NCBI GenBank assembly: GCA_024364735.1
Contig: JAGFNQ010000215.1
Coordinates: 212,916 to 276,915 of the forward strand
Origin: Boesenbergia rotunda
Taxonomy: Eukaryota > Streptophyta > Magnoliopsida > Zingiberales > Zingiberaceae
Direction: 5' to 3'
DNA length: 64,000 nucleotides
The notes under the pieces are model-generated. The model ran no database searches, had not been told where the DNA came from, and was given only the letters and a program-made list of their open reading frames with translations. The position numbers and the translations under genes were made by a program. Of this stretch, positions 59,801-64,000 are shown one piece after another (within the stretch, counting starts at the first letter, position 1; each line of letters opens with the position of its first letter).

Positions 59801-59965
59801 ACTGTTTGAGATAAAGAGCAAAGATAAAGAAAGGTTTCTCTTTTTTCCTACGAAGGGGACCAACATAGGGGTGGTATTTTGTTTGAGTCTTTTATGGTAA
59901 CACTATCATATAATTGTAATTCTGTTGCAGGAGGACCAGTGTTTATTCCTGGCCTTTGCATGAGG
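56899..59965 (+). pseudogene. GCN1/ILITYHIA-like exons, block 2
   Basis: Several consecutive exons of the GCN1 central HEAT region are recognisable and collinear with the protein. They are 56899-57078 (ALHVWKTIMANTPKTLKEIM), 57155-57250 (LVRQLGESILASIIPIL), 57649-57753 (GVCIGL, frameshift, LLNFMDELI), 57847-57887 (ESGLAFSTLYQ), about 58012-58075 (LEDDETSDTTLD), 58150-58200 (LPHILPKLVRL), 58280-58320 (FNAYALGALAEVV), 59320-59420, 59500-59690 (TLVTLLSDFDSV) and 59715-59965 (ending near FIPGLC). Frameshifts and stops occur in many exons, and 59545-59635 has a local duplication. Similarity stops where the 59965-60215 repeat begins. The real gene must lie elsewhere. Confidence 0.85.
58431..58570. 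mobile_element. GC-rich MITE-like foldback element
   Basis: A 140-bp GC-rich island in AT-rich DNA is bounded by TTGTAAATCG and CGATTTTACAA, an imperfect 10-11 bp inverted repeat. Inside, GCGCCTAGC/CTAGCGCC words repeat many times and are self-complementary, so the whole could fold. It sits in an intron of the GCN1 pseudogene. A target duplication is not clear. Confidence 0.6.
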
Positions 59966-60215
59966 GCCCACAACTTAAAAAGTGTCATAATTCTCTCTTT
60001 ATGCTATAATTCCTAAAGTTTCTTATAAGTTACCATGAATACTTTTAGGTAGATTAGAATCCTTTACCTCATAATATGAGTCAGCCCTTAAATCTAGAAT
60101 AGATTGAACTATAATTCCTAGAATGACCCATGATCTCTTAATATGAGTCAGCCCTTAAATCTGATTCAGCCTATTGTCCTTGCTTCCATGCATTGAATTG
60201 TTGTGTACTCAATTA
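59965..60215 (+). repeat. Dispersed repeat, partner at 49035-49320
   Basis: It starts just where GCN1 similarity ends and aligns with the partner over about 250 bp in the same orientation. An internal ATATGAGTCAGCCCTTAAAT word occurs twice (about 60076, 60137). Confidence 0.7.
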
Positions 60216-60639
60216 GATAATAATTTTGCTTGCTGCACCAACTTGGTATAGATTTTTTTCCCAGACACTCATTTGTTCCTGATTTTTGCACAGTTTTTCA
60301 GCTATGGTTTGGGTCTAATGTGATGCTAGGTGGCCGATAAAATTCTTATCTTGGTAGCTGCCTGTCTTATGTTCCTGATTTTTTTCTCTTGGAATGGATG
60401 CATAACTGTGGATGTGTTTGACCATTTGTGAGTTATGGTCCAAAATATCTTGCCAGAGCAAACTCTCACCTTTAATAACCTGATGAAACAATTTTATTGT
60501 TGGCTCCATTATCCAGATGCACAAGCTTAGAAATGGCCGAGGTTGAGCACTCTCTTGCTATCTTATTACCTCAATATTATCTATGAATTACCTAGCCTCC
60601 TTGTATACCCAATTGTGACGGTAGCTTTGCCTTTTTTTT

Positions 60640-61222
60640 CTTTAGGTACATAGTTCTCTTTTAGCAAAAGAGGAAGCGACTGCTCTGTTTTGCATGGCAA
60701 TTTCAACATTATGTGAATGTTTAGGTATGAGATATTTGTCATATAACCCTGCTTATCACTATTTATTTCCCAAGAGTTTATTGAATTGAGATAGATGTGT
60801 TAACATACTATTACTCTTGTCTTTTGGGGCATGCTCAAGTTTGACAATAGGTGCCAGATTTTATTATGGAAAGATCCACATGATCTTTTCTTTTGAAAAT
60901 TGTTTGAGATATTTTTAATATATAGGCTTCATTCTTGTTTTCATCCATTTAGTTGAATACAGTAAAGCACTCAGTTGTGATATTACATTTTTTATGTATA
61001 ACACATTAATTGTTGTAGGCCTCTCTCAAATGATGAGATGATTGAGCATTATGAGTTTTTATATTGTCGAAGGTTAGTTTCGTGAGGAAACTATAGCTGC
61101 AAGTAATCTTATATGAGAAATGTTAAATTTATATTTAAGTTTTGGAAATGTCAGATATTGGTGATGTTTACTGGCCAGTCTTGGAGAAGCAAATTGTTGT
61201 TGTTTGCTCAAATTTGGTAACT
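60640..61222 (+). pseudogene. Exon-like fragments of uncertain origin
   Basis: Three short segments look like exons with GT/AG borders: 60646-60724 (LLAKEEATALFCMAISTLCE), 61021-61073 (PLSNDEMIEHYEFLYCRR) and 61147-61217 (DIGDVYWPVLEKQ). The first faintly resembles a GCN1 segment (LLSKQEEAPAL), and TTTACTGGC at 61168 could be from another. I cannot assign them with confidence. They may belong to the same decayed assembly as blocks 1 and 2. Confidence 0.35.
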
Positions 61223-61522
61223 TATCCTCTATTTTTTTACTTGTCTTTTAATTTATATTTCTACTAATTCTTATATAATTTGTGTTTTTTGTTGTACCTT
61301 TTGTGTTCTGTTTAGAAGACCGTAAATATATATCCTAATTTGTATTTTACCTAAAATATAAATTACTCCATAGAATAGAATCCTAATTTATTTCTTAAAA
61401 TAGACCTCTAACTTTGTATATAAATAGACCTATTTATTTCCTAGAATAAATTCCTAACTTTGTATATAAATAGGCCTTACATTTTATACCTTTTGTGTAT
61501 TGAGCATTCTCTTATTGTAACA

Positions 61523-61535
61523 TGGTATCAGAGCC
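61523..61535 (+). other. Primer-binding site of the copia element
   Basis: A perfect TGGTATCAGAGCC directly follows the LTR end (ACA), as in most plant copia elements primed by initiator-Met tRNA. Confidence 0.88.
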
Positions 61536-62068
61536 TTTGGTTTCCACCGCCGCTTCTCCTCTCTCTTTTCCCCTTTTTTCTTCTGGCGCTTTGCACGATT
61601 TCTTTTCTCCCCTTCTCTTTCATCGCTTCACCTTTTCGTGCGAACCCATCTTTCATCGCTTCACCTTTTCGTGCGAACCCATCGCCAGGATTTGCTTTAT
61701 TGTCGATAGTTGCTTCTCGCCGCAAGCAATCCGTGATTGCTTCCTCTTCGCAGATACTTCCTGAAGCAGTCTTCTTCTACGTATCCACTTGATAGCAGCA
61801 GGGCGACTTCCTCCTAGAGCTTGGTTCCTGCTCTGTTGCTGTGTTTTCTCGTGTTCTGTTTCATTGTTGTTGGCGTATGCACCATAGCTGTGCTCTCTTC
61901 TGTTGAAGTGTTTATGCTTGTCTTGTTGCTGCGTTTTGTCTTTCTGGCACAAGTTTCAGATCTGGTGTTGCTCTTCTTCCGTTCTCTGTTTGCCTCCCTA
62001 TTTGCAAAGTAAGTTGCTGTCGTGTTTAGTTTGAATCTTCCTTTGGATTCTTCTTTTGTTTCATTTCT

Positions 62069-62706
62069 ATGGCAGAAAATACCACACCTGTTCCACTTAG
62101 TGGTGCTTTGGTGAGTTGGAATACTAATTATGTGCAAAAAAATCAACTATTCACAGTGGAAACAAAGGAGGCTCGCAAGATTTTGAAACTCGGACGTCAA
62201 ATTCTAGTGGTATTATATGCAACTATTGTCGTAAGCCGGCTCATACAAAGTTTGAGTGCAGACAACTTCAGTACAAGAATCAACAAAAACACCTTGCTCA
62301 TATTGCATCTACTAATGCCCCTGATAAATCAGTTCTTATCTCTGCAGATGAATTTGCCAAGTTCTCTTAATATCAGGAATCACTTAAGTCTTCATCTTCC
62401 TCTGTCACTGCTATTGCTGATTCAGGTAATCACAACACATGTTTTGTTTCGTTATCCTCTAAGTGGGTCATTAATTCTGGTGTCACGGATTATATGATAG
62501 GTAATTCTAGTCTCTTTTCTACTTTTTCATACAAATCTGACACCCCTATCATTACTTTGGCTGATGGATCTTCATCTTGTGTTCGTGGGTCTGACACTAT
62601 CAATCTTACTCCTTTGCTTTCCTTATCCTCTGTCTTACATTTACCCAATTTATCTTTTAATTTGTTCTCTGTTAGTCAACTAACAATCACAAAAAATTAT
62701 GTATGA
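62069..62706 (+). pseudogene. Copia gag-pol fragment with zinc knuckle and decayed protease site
   Basis: The frame opens at 62069 (MAENTTPVPLSG). Most of gag is missing: by about 62186 sequence similarity has moved to the nucleocapsid, in a different phase, with knuckle CNYCRKPAHTKFEC (about 62218-62259). The same phase continues through DEFAKFSQYQESLKSSSSSV to the protease region WVINSGVTDYM (about 62470-62500). The family active site there is DSGA, so the catalytic Asp is replaced by Asn. Similarity ends at SVSQLTITKNYV (62706). It cannot function. Confidence 0.8.
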
Positions 62707-64000
62707 GCTTGATATATTTTATTTGGCGAAAAGATTTAAACCATATGATGTATTAGTTGCTAATTGTTGTTGTCAATCATAGAATTGAAGCACTTGTGTT
62801 GTCAAATATGATAAATGCTTCATTAATATAATGGATCAACCATATGATGATAAAGCCTTTCTTAACTTTATGCTAATAAATTTGGCCACTAGATTGGATC
62901 CATGCCCTTAACATTAGCGTATGGGTACATGATTATCAAATCATTGTGTGTACTCCCTTCAACTCATGACATCAACCTTGTAAATCTATCACATATGTTG
63001 CCTCTTTTTGTCCTTTTTGTTTTCTTCCACTTTTTTATATTCTTTTGTTGATATTTCAACTATGTGAAGTCCGTAGAGAATTTTTTGTTTTTGAGTTCTA
63101 AAAATTGTTCCAAATTGTTCGAGATTGAAAACTGGAATGTCTTGTTGCTACTCTAGAAGGTTGGTTGATTTTTTTTCCCCTCCTTAAATTCATTTAAAAA
63201 GAATAATTAGTTTCCATGAAATGTTCATCCTGATTTCTTTTTGGAAGTTTCGAAGGATGGACTATAATATATGTGTAGTATATGTGTGTTCATTCTGAAT
63301 GACTTGAGATTGGTGCTCTTGTTTCTTGAAACTCAAGATAAGCTTATTTCTTCTTTTGATTCTTTTAAAGGTTGTAGGTTGGATTTTGGTGTCCATTCCA
63401 CCCCTTTGGATGTTTTAAGAATGCTTCTCCCTTTTCTTTTAGAGCTAAGGTATGCTTGTTTATCCCTCGCTTGAAGATGTTGCCGATATAATTGTATGCT
63501 CTCTACCACCACCACGCCTAAAGAAATGCTTGTTTCTTTATCTTTTATCTAGTTAACTTAATCGTTGGTTGGTAATTTCTTCTTGAACAATCATTTCATC
63601 ATTTTTTGAAGGTTAAAGTTCCATTTTTCTCTATATGATGTGTGAAGCGTCTTCTTGTTTCTTGAATTTTTAATGGTATGATTTATATATCTCTCTTTAC
63701 ACCCCTCCTCTCCTCCATGTATTTTAGTCTCTTAAAATTTAAGAAGCCTTGATTTTAATTGGCCATAAATAACATGCCTACCATGACAAGTTCAGTTTGT
63801 TTATATGAATTGATCAATATTTATAACAAGACAGAATTGTTCACACATATTTTTTTATTCATCTTTGATTTACACATTAAGCTATTTCAGTAATGCTGTC
63901 ATAATTATGTGATTTTGGCTTTGTATTTGTTTGTACCATATCCAGTCATAACTAATTTTGTCAAACTTTTTTGTGAGTTTTCAACAACATAAATACTCTA
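62707..64000. other. Unassigned T-rich stretch
   Basis: No recognisable gene or element. The open frames (for example 63271-63474) are short and without known motifs. Confidence 0.4.

Larger units (their letters stand above)
61304..62706 (+). mobile_element. 5' part of a Ty1-copia element (Retrofit/Ale-like)
   Basis: The LTR (start about 61304, end 61522, TTATTGTAACA) carries TATATAAATAGG and an internal duplication of CTAACTTTGTATATAAATAG. A TGGTATCAGAGCC primer site follows at 61523-61535. The leader contains a 33-bp tandem duplication (61621 and 61654). Gag and the start of pol follow, and the element breaks off at about 62706. No 3' LTR is seen in the window. Confidence 0.82.

Noticed and set aside
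1..64000. CRISPR array, phage, or bacterial defence system
   Set aside because: No direct repeats with regular unique spacers, no bacterial operons or ribosome-binding sites; the content is plant nuclear DNA throughout.

Overview
This window is nuclear DNA from a flowering plant. The evidence is intron-containing genes with plant-type splice sites, plant-lineage LTR retrotransposons of the Ty3-gypsy and Ty1-copia types, a hAT DNA transposon, several tRNA-derived SINE families and MITEs. A monocot is plausible, possibly Zingiberales because of recurring GGAGGCGCC motifs near 33 kb, but that is only a guess. No prokaryotic features, CRISPR arrays, rRNA or functional tRNA genes were seen. Protein-family comparisons were made by eye and from memory, without a database search.

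1-4.9 kb: the 5' half of an importin-4 type nuclear import receptor gene on the minus strand. Eight exons are recognisable and the gene continues past position 1. Its coding sequence is well conserved but carries about eleven small, mostly one-base, indels. Intron 1 holds a SINE and a Tourist-like MITE.

4.9-7.2 kb: the importin promoter, a GC-rich segment with an unassigned ORF, and AT-rich spacer.

7.2-18 kb: a nest of transposons. A small LTR element with about 195-bp LTRs (TRIM-like) has a 6.9-kb LTR retrotransposon in its 5' LTR and a 2.86-kb hAT transposon with perfect 8-bp target duplications in its 3' LTR. The 6.9-kb element carries an antisense gene, which is itself split by a probable solo LTR.

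18-33 kb: SINEs, an inverted LTR fragment, and an 8.2-kb non-autonomous gypsy element with about 2.7-kb LTRs and a gag remnant with two zinc knuckles. This element abuts a minus-strand copia element.

33-36.4 kb: a minus-strand gypsy-type LTR with an internal 650-bp tandem duplication. One copy contains a clean 763-bp solo LTR with a 5-bp target duplication.

36-46 kb: AT-rich DNA with three SINEs bearing 12-16 bp target duplications and a 91-bp tandem duplication in a GC-rich, promoter-like stretch.

46-61 kb: decayed gene fragments on the plus strand. Exons resembling the translational regulator GCN1 (ILITYHIA in Arabidopsis) occur in two blocks, 46.5-47.3 kb and 56.9-60 kb. In the first block the exon order does not match the protein order. 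A decayed DUF632 gene fragment sits between the blocks, 190 bp before the second. The region also contains a minisatellite, segmental duplications and a foldback element.

61.3-62.7 kb: the 5' part of a copia element. 62.7-64 kb: nothing recognisable.

Overall, the only gene that could be functional is importin-4. The rest is transposons and decaying gene fragments. The most unusual structures are the shuffled GCN1/DUF632 block and the multi-level transposon nest.
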